From UBA10438 sp964432155 (GTDB lineage: Bacteria > Bacteroidota > Ignavibacteria > Kapaibacteriales > Kapaibacteriaceae), in assembly GCA_964432155.1 (NCBI GenBank), contig CAYSMF010000023.1:1-19696 (forward strand): a stretch of DNA of 19,696 bases. Direction: 5' to 3'. Every line of letters begins with the position of its first letter. The first letter of the stretch is position 1. Made by a program: the position numbers and the translations under genes. The notes beneath the pieces are model-generated. The model ran no database searches. It was not told where the DNA came from and saw nothing but the letters and a program-made list of their open reading frames with translations. Below, one piece after another: positions 1-7,340 of the stretch.

Positions 1-208
1 CCGCACCTATGGCATACTCAGGGTTCGATGGGTGGCCGACCTTTTTTACCAGCACTATGGAAAGGGGCCAGCGGAAATGGTCGGCGATGATCCTTCCCAT
101 TGGAACGGCTCCCCGGGGGATGGCTAACAATGCCACATCATCGTTGGCATACTGCTCGAGCAGCGGTATGAGCTGTCGTGCAGCGTCGGAACGGTTGATG
201 AATTGCAT
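1..208 (-). CDS. Phosphoribosyltransferase-like protein, 5' end only (runs off left edge)
   Basis: Reading leftward from an ATG at 208, the frame stays open to the window edge and gives 69 codons beginning MQFINRSDAARQLI. Two blocks match the N-terminal part of the stand-alone phosphoribosyltransferase family often annotated 'phosphoribosyltransferase' (Rv0571c-like): AIPRGAVPMG near residues 33-42, and VKKVGHPSNPEYAIGA near residues 54-69. The PRPP-binding loop would lie beyond the window, so activity cannot be judged. Members are predicted cytoplasmic enzymes acting on PRPP, and the substrate is generally unknown. The gene is divergent from the hydrolase, with 67 bases between starts. The gene is recognised by motif reading only; the family is fairly sure and the function is not. 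Confidence 0.75.
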   Translation of the reverse strand, partial: MQFINRSDAARQLIPLLEQYANDDVALLAIPRGAVPMGRIIADHFRWPLSIVLVKKVGHPSNPEYAIGA

Positions 209-275
209 ATGCTTGTGTGCGATGGATCAACATGGTACGCACCGTAACATCGGAAATGTCGGCATATCTTCACTG

Positions 276-1217
276 ATGCTCGCTCCTGAATTTTTAGCCC
301 TCCTCGAACAACGCAAGCTGGCGCGGCTGCCGATCGTAGGTGTTGCTTCGGCAGACGAACTCCGCGCACAAACACCAGCACGTGCTGCATTAGCAGGACC
401 TATTCCATCGGACGTTGTGATTACGCATTGTTCTATACCTACGCGTGATGGAGCGTTGCTTGATGCACACGTATTGCGGCCCACATCTGCATCTCATGAT
501 CCATCCCCGTGGGTGATGTTCTTTCACGGTGGCGGATGGGTGCACAATACGATCGATATCTACGATGCGTCGCTCGCACAGCTTGTTCTCGACACGGGAA
601 TGACCGTGGTAAGCGTGAACTATCGGAAAGCCCCAGAACATCCATTCCCTACGCCGCTCGATGATTGTTGGGATGCATTGCTGTGGTGTCGCACGCATGC
701 AGCGGAGTTGTTCCTTGATCCTCATCGCATCACTGTTGCTGGTGATAGCTCCGGTGGTAATCTGGCTGCTGCAGTTGCACTCCGTGCGCGTGACGTGTTA
801 CCGCTGCAAGCACAGGTTCTCATCTATCCGTGTCTCGATCCGTCACTCACAACAGCATCATCGTATGCGTATGCAACGGGGTACGGACTCGAGCGATCAG
901 CAATGGAGTGGTATTGGCAGCAGTATGCTCAGGACAGCGCGTTGCATACAGATCCGTTCGTTGCACCTATCCATGCACATGATGTGTCGGGATTGCCTCG
1001 AACGTTGATCATCACTGCAGAGAATGACCTCCTTCGTGATGAAGCGCACGACTATCACCTTCGGCTTACTGCATGTGGTGTCGATACAACGTACACCTGC
1101 TACGATGGCACAATCCATGGCTTCTTCACCTATGGATCGATCAGCGAGATTCCTCGTCGTGCAATTGGCGATATTGCTGCATGGATAACGAGCTACAACG
1201 CGCCATCACTGTCCTGA
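276..1217 (+). CDS. Alpha/beta hydrolase, HSL (hormone-sensitive lipase-like) esterase family
   Basis: A 313-residue cytoplasmic esterase/lipase-type hydrolase, the usual length for alpha/beta hydrolase fold-3 proteins. The oxyanion-hole motif HGGGW is at residues 84-88. The nucleophile elbow GDSSGG is at 156-161 (Ser158), the probable catalytic Asp is Asp251 in ENDLLRDE, and the catalytic His is His281 in IHGF. The HGGG plus GDSxGG combination is the signature of the HSL family, which hydrolyses short acyl esters; the natural substrate cannot be read from sequence. The frame is open from position 9, but the extra N-terminus is antisense to the phosphoribosyltransferase-like gene and shows no family similarity. 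The ATG at 276 (MLAPEFLALLEQ) matches the family's usual N-terminus. An ATG at 222 is the alternative. No good Shine-Dalgarno site precedes either. The 3' end overlaps the next gene by 37 bases, so the two are probably co-transcribed. Confidence 0.9.
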   Translation: MLAPEFLALLEQRKLARLPIVGVASADELRAQTPARAALAGPIPSDVVITHCSIPTRDGALLDAHVLRPTSASHDPSPWVMFFHGGGWVHNTIDIYDASLAQLVLDTGMTVVSVNYRKAPEHPFPTPLDDCWDALLWCRTHAAELFLDPHRITVAGDSSGGNLAAAVALRARDVLPLQAQVLIYPCLDPSLTTASSYAYATGYGLERSAMEWYWQQYAQDSALHTDPFVAPIHAHDVSGLPRTLIITAENDLLRDEAHDYHLRLTACGVDTTYTCYDGTIHGFFTYGSISEIPRRAIGDIAAWITSYNAPSLS

Positions 1218-1603
1218 AGTCCTCGCGCACGATTGCGGTGGTCGGACTTTCAAAGAACCCTGGGAAATCGGCTCACGATATTCCGCAGTTACTGCCACAA
1301 TGGGGATACGACGTGGTCGGTGTTAATCCATCCGCAGTACCCGCAGTAGGTTCTATTCCGGTGGTAGCGTCAATCGCAGATGTGCCGTTCACCATCGATA
1401 TCCTCAACGTGTTTCGACCATCAGCCGATACCGATGCAATTATCGATGAAGCTCTGGCACGTCGCGCTACTCGTGGCGATGTGAACTGTATCTGGCTCCA
1501 GCTTGGCATCACCAGTATGCATGGCGCTGATAAATGTGCTGCTGCGGGTGTTACCTATATCGACGATACGTGCATCTACGTTGTTCAGCAGTACGTCAAG
1601 TAG
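1181..1603 (+). CDS. CoA-binding domain protein (YccU-like, CoA_binding_2)
   Basis: A 140-residue single-domain Rossmann-fold protein. It has the pattern of the small stand-alone CoA-binding family: TIAVVGLSKNPGKSAHDI (17-34) as the nucleotide-binding strand-loop-helix, GYDVVGVNP (42-50), DILNVFRPSADT (73-84), IWLQLGI (104-110) and a C-terminal DDTCIYVV (128-135). Family members resemble the CoA-binding half of succinyl-CoA synthetase without the ligase domain; their role is unclear. The start is the ATG at 1181, because the conserved domain begins about 15 residues later. A longer reading from 1073 only adds sequence in shadow of the hydrolase. It starts inside the hydrolase gene (37-base overlap), suggesting translational coupling, and ends 4 bases from the convergent blh stop. 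Confidence 0.88.
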   Translation: MDNELQRAITVLKSSRTIAVVGLSKNPGKSAHDIPQLLPQWGYDVVGVNPSAVPAVGSIPVVASIADVPFTIDILNVFRPSADTDAIIDEALARRATRGDVNCIWLQLGITSMHGADKCAAAGVTYIDDTCIYVVQQYVK

Positions 1604-1607
1604 CGAC

Positions 1608-2465
1608 CTACACTCGCCCCACATATACTCTGTGGAACAGTCTGCTGTGAGGCAGCGTAAGCGCACTGAGTGCGATGAAGAGCAATGAGATCAGTGACAT
1701 GCTGGGGATCATCACAGCGCTAATGCCAATGCCGACAAATGACACAAGTGTGAGCGGTGCGGCTGCTTTAAGAAGCTGCGGCCATGTCCATGGTGTATCC
1801 GTTTGCATGTGGTAGCGTAGCGCATTCATGCTCGTTAGGGCATGGATCATCGTGAAGTAGAACGCGAAGGCTATCAACGACGATGTGAGAGCAGCAACAC
1901 ACAGTGCACATACGCTGCGCACGATGCTGTCCTTCCAATTGGCTCGTGCTTGTGCAAACGGCATAAAAAGAACTATTCCACCAGCTACAATACGAAGTGG
2001 TAGACTATGCATCTGCTGTACTGTCTCAATAGGTACCGACATGAGCTGCGCGATAATCCAGCTCACAGACGGATCTGCTGGATCAATGAGCACAACCAGC
2101 ATTGCGACTCCGTATACCATAGCAAGGGGTGCCTTCCATCGCGACGTCATATGAAGGTCGCAGTCGCCAAAGTGCCACGCTGAGTTGAGAAGAAAGAACC
2201 CAAGCATGAATGGCGGTGCGATCATCCACCCCGCGATTACGAGCGCGATAGACGCGAGATAGATGCCCAGCTCGATTGTGCGCTGTGCTCGCCCCGTAAT
2301 CATATGAAGATCAAGGGCGCCGTGTGGTATTCCGAGTAATGCAATACATACACCCGCTACGATCATGCTCTGCTCTCCTGTGAGGAGATTCTGCAGCAGA
2401 ACGAGAATAAGCGCTGATGCAAACTGCACTAGCGCCGGAAGATTGCGCGGAGAAACGGATTCCAT
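1608..2465 (-). CDS. blh: Brp/Blh family beta-carotene 15,15'-dioxygenase
   Basis: A 285-residue polytopic membrane protein that should cleave beta-carotene symmetrically into two retinal molecules, the chromophore of microbial rhodopsins. The four histidine motifs expected of the Brp/Blh family are present: GIPHGALDL (45-53, His48), AWHFGDCDL (96-104, His98), FTMIHAL (204-210, His208) and LPHSRLFH (271-278, His273). They sit among hydrophobic segments, and in the family such histidines coordinate the catalytic iron. Length is typical. The ATG start lies 37 bases inside the 3' end of crtY, so the two are translationally coupled and the substrate-making enzyme is encoded immediately upstream. 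No rhodopsin gene is present in this window. An alternative function is unlikely given the motif set. Confidence 0.92.
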   Translation of the reverse strand: MESVSPRNLPALVQFASALILVLLQNLLTGEQSMIVAGVCIALLGIPHGALDLHMITGRAQRTIELGIYLASIALVIAGWMIAPPFMLGFFLLNSAWHFGDCDLHMTSRWKAPLAMVYGVAMLVVLIDPADPSVSWIIAQLMSVPIETVQQMHSLPLRIVAGGIVLFMPFAQARANWKDSIVRSVCALCVAALTSSLIAFAFYFTMIHALTSMNALRYHMQTDTPWTWPQLLKAAAPLTLVSFVGIGISAVMIPSMSLISLLFIALSALTLPHSRLFHRVYVGRV

Positions 2466-3508
2466 GGCAGACTCCAGAAGAGACGTACTTCTTCACGAAG
2501 AGTGGTTTGTTCGTCAAGAAAGCGAAGAATCACTTCGACAGGATTGCGCTCGAAGAGGGTCCATAAGATGTGCGACACATGCTGCGGCTCATCACGGATA
2601 ATGCGCAGGAGCAAGCGATCGTAGAAGTCGAAGCGTCGATGCGCACGTGAGGGCACTGACCATACACCAGTCGCACGAACGCCATCAATCATCTGTTCGG
2701 CATCACGAATGCAGCGTGCAACAGTATATCCCGTAGTCGGCTTTGTAAGACCAGCAGCAGAGCCGATAGCAAGCCATCGATGACCGCGCTCACGCACAGG
2801 GATCGCATCACACATTGGGATAGCACCTGTCTCGGTCGATAGAACATCGTACGAGGTACAGTTGAGAATGTCGGCGATGTAGGTCACGAGACGCCGCTCG
2901 TAGTCTGCAATGTCCCATTCGTGCGCAGAGAACACCGTGCACTCAACCAACGCTTCGTTATCTGCGTAGGGAAGCACGTAGACAAAACAGACACCATGCT
3001 GTTGGTCTGTACGAAAGTCCATCATCGTCATCACATGTGGTTCGAACACACTCGTTGCTGTACGTATTCTCCATCCGTGAAAGTGTTGAACGAGTGAAAT
3101 CGATGCAGGACGGTGGAACGCTGTGTGTTGACGACTGTCGAGTGATACGTCACTCGTTGGTTCAGGTGCGTCGGCACGAGCGACGATGCGACGGATATCA
3201 AGTGTGCGATCAACAACACGACGGATCGACTGCGCGCTGTAATGTCGATAACTCACAGTGGAGAGCTCGCGCGTCAACGTTGCGCCGCTATAGCCGAACC
3301 GTAATGTTCGCCACTCTGCGAGGACAGCATCATCAAGCATGGGAAGGGGCTCGCCCCATACACAGAGATTGCGATCGGGAGCTTGATCGGATGGATCTAC
3401 CATCGTGATGTCGATGTTCGATGCTCCCCAACGTGAGGCAGCCACAAGGGCATAGAGGTGTGCTGCCACACCACCACCCATGAAGAATATCGAAGTGCGT
3501 TCTGCCAC
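2429..3508 (-). CDS. crtY: Lycopene beta-cyclase (CrtY-type flavoprotein)
   Basis: A 359-residue FAD-dependent cyclase converting lycopene to beta-carotene at the membrane. It starts with a dinucleotide-binding glycine motif, FMGGGVAAHLYA (9-20), followed by the conserved CVWGEPLP (49-56). Characteristic cyclase blocks follow: QHFHGWRI (141-148), MMDFRTDQQ (162-170), ETGAIPMCD (226-234), and IGSAAGLTKPTTGYT (248-262), the C-terminal FAD-contact motif of the family. RFLDEQT (329-335) sits where related cyclases carry the catalytic F-L-E-E-T type motif, with Asp-Glu-Gln here. LPWNPFLRAI closes the domain. The start is a GTG at 3508, since no in-frame ATG lies upstream of the nucleotide-binding motif. 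There is no clear Shine-Dalgarno. A 47-base gap separates it from the upstream lipoprotein, and its end overlaps blh by 37 bases. Confidence 0.92.
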   Translation of the reverse strand: MAERTSIFFMGGGVAAHLYALVAASRWGASNIDITMVDPSDQAPDRNLCVWGEPLPMLDDAVLAEWRTLRFGYSGATLTRELSTVSYRHYSAQSIRRVVDRTLDIRRIVARADAPEPTSDVSLDSRQHTAFHRPASISLVQHFHGWRIRTATSVFEPHVMTMMDFRTDQQHGVCFVYVLPYADNEALVECTVFSAHEWDIADYERRLVTYIADILNCTSYDVLSTETGAIPMCDAIPVRERGHRWLAIGSAAGLTKPTTGYTVARCIRDAEQMIDGVRATGVWSVPSRAHRRFDFYDRLLLRIIRDEPQHVSHILWTLFERNPVEVILRFLDEQTTLREEVRLFWSLPWNPFLRAIFRR

Positions 3509-3555
3509 GTACGCACAACATACTTGCGACTGCGCAATAAATACGCTATGAATCC

Positions 3556-4272
3556 TTAGCGAAGGTAGTTCGATGTCGAGAGGACCGATTCTACGATCAT
3601 CGGGGCGCCTTTGCGCACGATAAACTCACTGAGACCCTGCTCGCCATACTGTCCATTCCAGTCGTACGTGTAGCCGAGGCGCGTCCAAGGTGCTGTCTTG
3701 GGATAGTACGAGTAGATGATGCTTGCATTGAACCACGCGCGATAGGTAGAATCAACTGTTGCTGCGAGCTCGGGTCCAGCCGATGCATCATCAATCTCTG
3801 GATCGCCTGCTGGACGGAACACGTCCTGAGGTCGTACCCAGATCGAGAGGAAGGCGGTCTTCCTTCGTCCTGGCGATAGCCCCAAGAGCTGCTCCAACCG
3901 CACTGTCGTATCTGTGCGTCCGTCGTAGCGCGTCTTCCACCACGTGCGTAGCTCGGGTGCTGCAGTAACCCACATATCGTACTTCACTGCTGCTGCCTCG
4001 CCCCCTGTATAGCTTGTGTCCCAACTGGTCCAGGTTGTTACCAACACGCGACGTTCCGTGCCAAATGTCTTCCACACTGTCGCTGGATTGTCTTCTCGCA
4101 ATGCAATCAGATTCGTCGAGCGTTCATTATCATCGGCAACCATTGCATCGATGATAGCAGCGGCATACTTCTCAGCCGGTGTTGGCTCGATGACTGGGGC
4201 GACGTCGCTACTGCAACCGACAAGTACACTGATTGTGAGCAGTACACCGAAGAGCGTCGATATGTGTTTCAT
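3556..4272 (-). CDS. Conserved lipoprotein of unknown function
   Basis: A 238-residue protein with a lipoprotein signal: basic start MKH, hydrophobic core, and lipobox LVGC with Cys20. The mature part is rich in aromatic residues and reads as one compact domain. Notable blocks are VLVTTWTSWDTSYTGG (76-91), RLEQLLGLSPGRRKTAFLSI (125-144), WVRPQDVFRPAGDPEIDD (145-162) and PWTRLGYTYDWN (195-206). The phrasing of the last three resembles an uncharacterised lipoprotein family I associate with Bacteroidota. I cannot assign a reaction or ligand. The serine-rich residues after Cys20 give no obvious inner-membrane retention signal, so an outer-membrane location is plausible. It lies 23 bases downstream of the barrel gene and 47 upstream of crtY, all on one strand. 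Confidence 0.82.
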   Translation of the reverse strand: MKHISTLFGVLLTISVLVGCSSDVAPVIEPTPAEKYAAAIIDAMVADDNERSTNLIALREDNPATVWKTFGTERRVLVTTWTSWDTSYTGGEAAAVKYDMWVTAAPELRTWWKTRYDGRTDTTVRLEQLLGLSPGRRKTAFLSIWVRPQDVFRPAGDPEIDDASAGPELAATVDSTYRAWFNASIIYSYYPKTAPWTRLGYTYDWNGQYGEQGLSEFIVRKGAPMIVESVLSTSNYLR

Positions 4273-4295
4273 GGCACGTAGATGAGGGGAGTGTT

Positions 4296-5384
4296 CTACA
4301 AGGTAACATCAATGCTGACAACTGCCTCTGACCGCTGTTGCTTGTCTGGATTGATCTCGATGAAGGAACGACTATCGAGAGCCGTCAACAGACGAACATC
4401 ACCACGGACCATCAACCAAGGATATGGTTTGTACGACACCGTCGCAGTTGCTCCCGCACCAGAGAATGTCTGAAAGGGTAAGGGGGCTGCAAACCTGTCA
4501 TCAGTGAGAATGCCATCGGGATCGATGACGAACTCGCCACGTATGCCGACGGTCAATGCTGTCATCAGATCAACGTATCCGGCAATGAAGCCAGATACCA
4601 TGCCGTGTGCATCTCCATGAGCATCGGGAAGTTCAACGGCATAGTTGAGCTCGCCGAGTAGATGTACACCGGGATGCTCCATCGTGGATGAAAGATTGAT
4701 GTATACCTGCGTGTGATCAAGCTGCTCGATGGTCTCACGACTGACAAATACATGTGCTGCGATCATGTGTGAACTATCGCGCTGCCACGTAACACCAGTT
4801 GTGAACGCAGGCACATTGTTCTCGATCTCGTACCCGTTGAATGATGTTACGAGATCAGCCTGTAGTTCAACCTCGGGTGTGATATCCCACAGATACTTCA
4901 CTCCTCCGAAGAAGTTCGGATCGAAGAACCCTGCAAGTGAGATAATTCCACTATGATTTTCACTCGGGATCATCGATTCTACGCCAATATGTGACGAGAA
5001 TGATCCGGCTTCGAGTCGCATGATCTCGTTGAGATGTACGCCAACGTAGGCTTCTTGTAACCAATATGTGTTGGTCGTCCACGAGGCACGCGGATAGTCA
5101 CCCAGTTGCAGTGTGACTGCTCCATACACGGCGTCGTAGCGACCACGCACAGAGCCCGAAATGATGTTCACGTGAATGCCATCGCGTGGCGCCGAATTAA
5201 CAAGATCGTGATCGCCAAGTTGTGTCGCAATGTTTGAGTATCGCGCTCCATATACACCGAGGCTAGCACCAAACTCAACCCATCGCGTGGTACTATCATC
5301 GTGTGCTGTCGCAGATATAGACAGACAGATCATGCTGCAAACAAACGTGCTCAGGTATCGAAGTCTCGACGACATATGTCTCAC
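4296..5384 (-). CDS. Outer-membrane beta-barrel protein, porin-2/OmpL-like (bbp2)
   Basis: A 362-residue protein with a signal peptide (hydrophobic stretch ending CLSISATA, about residue 27) followed by alternating beta-barrel strands. The stretch WLQEAYVGVHL then LEAGSFSSHIGVES (about 108-137), an aromatic/Asn-rich loop and GGVKYLWDI resembles the diagnostic part of the putative beta-barrel porin-2 family, where G-K/S-F-x3-I/L-G-x-E-S precedes a pore segment. The protein ends SIDVTL rather than with a terminal Phe, and the final strand is still amphipathic. The first possible start is a GTG at 5384, giving a 4-base GTGA overlap with the upstream stop; an ATG at 5375 is equally usable. This points to tight coupling with the glycine-rich gene. 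The solute is unknown. Confidence 0.78.
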   Translation of the reverse strand: MRHMSSRLRYLSTFVCSMICLSISATAHDDSTTRWVEFGASLGVYGARYSNIATQLGDHDLVNSAPRDGIHVNIISGSVRGRYDAVYGAVTLQLGDYPRASWTTNTYWLQEAYVGVHLNEIMRLEAGSFSSHIGVESMIPSENHSGIISLAGFFDPNFFGGVKYLWDITPEVELQADLVTSFNGYEIENNVPAFTTGVTWQRDSSHMIAAHVFVSRETIEQLDHTQVYINLSSTMEHPGVHLLGELNYAVELPDAHGDAHGMVSGFIAGYVDLMTALTVGIRGEFVIDPDGILTDDRFAAPLPFQTFSGAGATATVSYKPYPWLMVRGDVRLLTALDSRSFIEINPDKQQRSEAVVSIDVTL

Positions 5385-7321
5385 TGCGTAATGCAGAATG
5401 TGGTTGTAATACTCCCTTGTTGCGAAGATGCGCAGAGAGCGTATACTCCACGACCAAGTTCATCAGTGGAAAGGCTAACACGTCCACGCCATGCATGGTC
5501 GGCAATCCGCTCAAACGATGTGCATCGTTGTGTTGTGACTACACGACCTTGCAGATCCATCACGGAGAGATCGACAGGTGTGGATGATGCTGCATCAATA
5601 ACAACATCAACGCTTGTACGAAGCGACGTGACGCCAATCTGAAGAGGCGTCCATCGGCGTACAATGCGTAATGGTAGTCCGCATGCACGTGTAACAACAA
5701 TCCGCTCATCGACGGGCCACACACAGGATGGTATGCTGTCGGGAAACGTAACACGTGCCTGGTGCTGAACGACTGTTGTGGTGTCCTGATGCAGCAGGCC
5801 AAGTACTGGTATTGATATCGATGAAGTCGACGGGATTGTAACAGTGACTACTGTGGTGTCGGAAGCACGCCGATCGAGTAGAACCGTAATCGTTGAATCG
5901 AACATCACGGAATCCACCAGCGGCAATAGGCTGTGTCCGATAAACACGAAGGTATGCGTAATAGAGACGGGACATCGCGACGATGCATCACGTGCAGCAA
6001 TTCTCAGGGTATCGGTGTCTCCAATTGCAAGTTCGCTCTTACTCAACACGTTGTGCGTGATAACACGTCCGCACAAAGGCACAACGATGCCGGATTCTCC
6101 AGGCTTTGCATTGAACGTTGCAGTGGGTCCGCCATTGAGTCCAGTTGCTCCTCCCTCAACATCGAAGCGCAGTGTGCTATCGACGCGTTGAAGGAACGAT
6201 GGTTCGATCAGGACGCGCCCCCCGCCCCCTCCGCCACCCGGACCATGTCCACCTCCGCAGTTACCACCACGTCCACCACGAAGCGATGCCTGCAACGGCG
6301 CAGTGATTGCACATGCGTCAAGTACGAGTGTTCCCCCGCCCCCGCCCCCGCCCCCTCCGTCATTTGCAGCTACTCGGAGGTTGCTCTCTCCGTCTACGAT
6401 GATTCGTACAGTATCGCCGCCAATGGTTGGTGCCTGCAAGTACACAATGCCGCCGCCAGCTACGCCGTCGGTTCCCACACCATTATTCTGATGTCCTCCA
6501 CCTCCGCCGCCACCGAAGACGAATCGATCAAACGTTGAATCACGAATCGCACATCCAGCCATGCCGTGCATGCCAAGGGGCAATCCACAACTCCACTGAT
6601 CACCACCACGTCCGCCTGCGCCCCCGTTGCCCCCTCCACCTCCACCAGCATTGTGCGCATCACCACCTCCGCCGCCAGATGCCCATGGAATGTGACCAGA
6701 CACACATTGAGGATCACGAAGAACAATCGACTCGCCCTTCTCTGCCGTGCGACCGCTACCAGCGGGATCACAGGCTTGCGTTAGCGAGCACGATCCACCA
6801 TCGGCCGAGCGACGTCCACCTCGGTGTCCGCGAGCGGATGCATCGACACGACCACTATCGAAGATGATCACGGATGTTGCGTGCAATTCGATCACACCAC
6901 CTCGTTGACCATTCCATGGTTCACACGTGAGTGTTGAATCAACCGTGATCGTGTCGCCCCGTAGAGGAAGAACGAGTTGATACACTGCTGTAGGATCAAT
7001 TGCGGTGCGCGTCTTCGGTTGTAGAATCACAACTGAGTCGGTGCGATTGAGCACCGTTACGGGAATTCGTGTGCCGACAAGTCCAGGGACATCAACGACG
7101 GGAACGATCGCACTATCCAATGCAGCACGCACTTGCATGCAGTAGAGCACCACATCAGTTGTCGAATCAGGCAACGTGGAGTCTGTGACAGCTCGGATGT
7201 ATGCAGAACTCGGAGCATCAACGATGCGCAGTGGTGCGCATGACGAAACAAGGCCACGTACACGCAGATGCGATGGAACTGGACGATCCTGAGCATGGGC
7301 GGTGCTAACAGCGCACAGCAA
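5381..7321 (-). CDS. Glycine-rich surface protein with T9SS-type C-terminal sorting domain
   Basis: A secreted protein of at least 646 residues. Numbered from the TTG at 7321, residues 1-10 are only the tail of a signal peptide ending THA before QD. Residues 12-160 are beta-rich and have no family I recognise. Residues 165-400 are extremely glycine-rich: runs of 5-9 Gly at 216-220, 226-231, 270-276, 322-330 and 362-368, alternating with hydrophobic strands such as GTLVLDACAIT and GRVLIEPSFL. That pattern is typical of Gly-looped parallel beta-helix surface proteins. Residues 420-560 are beta-sandwich-like. Residues 580-646 (VDLSVMDLQGRVV ... LGRGVYALCASS) match a T9SS type-A sorting domain, implying export through the outer membrane. 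No ATG, GTG or in-frame TTG lies between an upstream stop and 7321; an ATC at 7363 would give a complete signal peptide (see findings). The gene overlaps the barrel gene by 4 bases. Confidence 0.8.
   Translation of the reverse strand: MLCAVSTAHAQDRPVPSHLRVRGLVSSCAPLRIVDAPSSAYIRAVTDSTLPDSTTDVVLYCMQVRAALDSAIVPVVDVPGLVGTRIPVTVLNRTDSVVILQPKTRTAIDPTAVYQLVLPLRGDTITVDSTLTCEPWNGQRGGVIELHATSVIIFDSGRVDASARGHRGGRRSADGGSCSLTQACDPAGSGRTAEKGESIVLRDPQCVSGHIPWASGGGGGDAHNAGGGGGGNGGAGGRGGDQWSCGLPLGMHGMAGCAIRDSTFDRFVFGGGGGGGHQNNGVGTDGVAGGGIVYLQAPTIGGDTVRIIVDGESNLRVAANDGGGGGGGGGTLVLDACAITAPLQASLRGGRGGNCGGGHGPGGGGGGGRVLIEPSFLQRVDSTLRFDVEGGATGLNGGPTATFNAKPGESGIVVPLCGRVITHNVLSKSELAIGDTDTLRIAARDASSRCPVSITHTFVFIGHSLLPLVDSVMFDSTITVLLDRRASDTTVVTVTIPSTSSISIPVLGLLHQDTTTVVQHQARVTFPDSIPSCVWPVDERIVVTRACGLPLRIVRRWTPLQIGVTSLRTSVDVVIDAASSTPVDLSVMDLQGRVVTTQRCTSFERIADHAWRGRVSLSTDELGRGVYALCASSQQGSITTTFCITQ
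6333..6356. repeat. Hexanucleotide repeat (CCCCCG)3 plus CCCCCT, encoding poly-Gly
   Basis: On the plus strand CCCCCG occurs three times in tandem at 6333-6350, followed by CCCCCT at 6351-6356. On the coding (minus) strand this reads as Gly codons within the Gly run at residues 322-330 of the glycine-rich protein. The unit is six bases, so gain or loss of a unit adds or removes two Gly residues without breaking the frame. A similar C-rich tract without such regular repetition lies near 6216-6240. Confidence 0.8.
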
Positions 7322-7340
7322 TGCAGCAATGGATATGATG

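Noticed and set aside
9..275. N-terminal extension of the alpha/beta hydrolase frame up to position 9
   Set aside because: It is antisense to the clearly coding phosphoribosyltransferase-like 5' end, shows no family similarity, and would make the hydrolase about 90 residues too long.
5933..6867. Long plus-strand open frames (201 and 146 codons) opposite the glycine-rich gene
   Set aside because: They are shadows of the GGC/GGG-rich coding strand, rich in Pro, Ser and Thr, with no domain or ribosome binding site.
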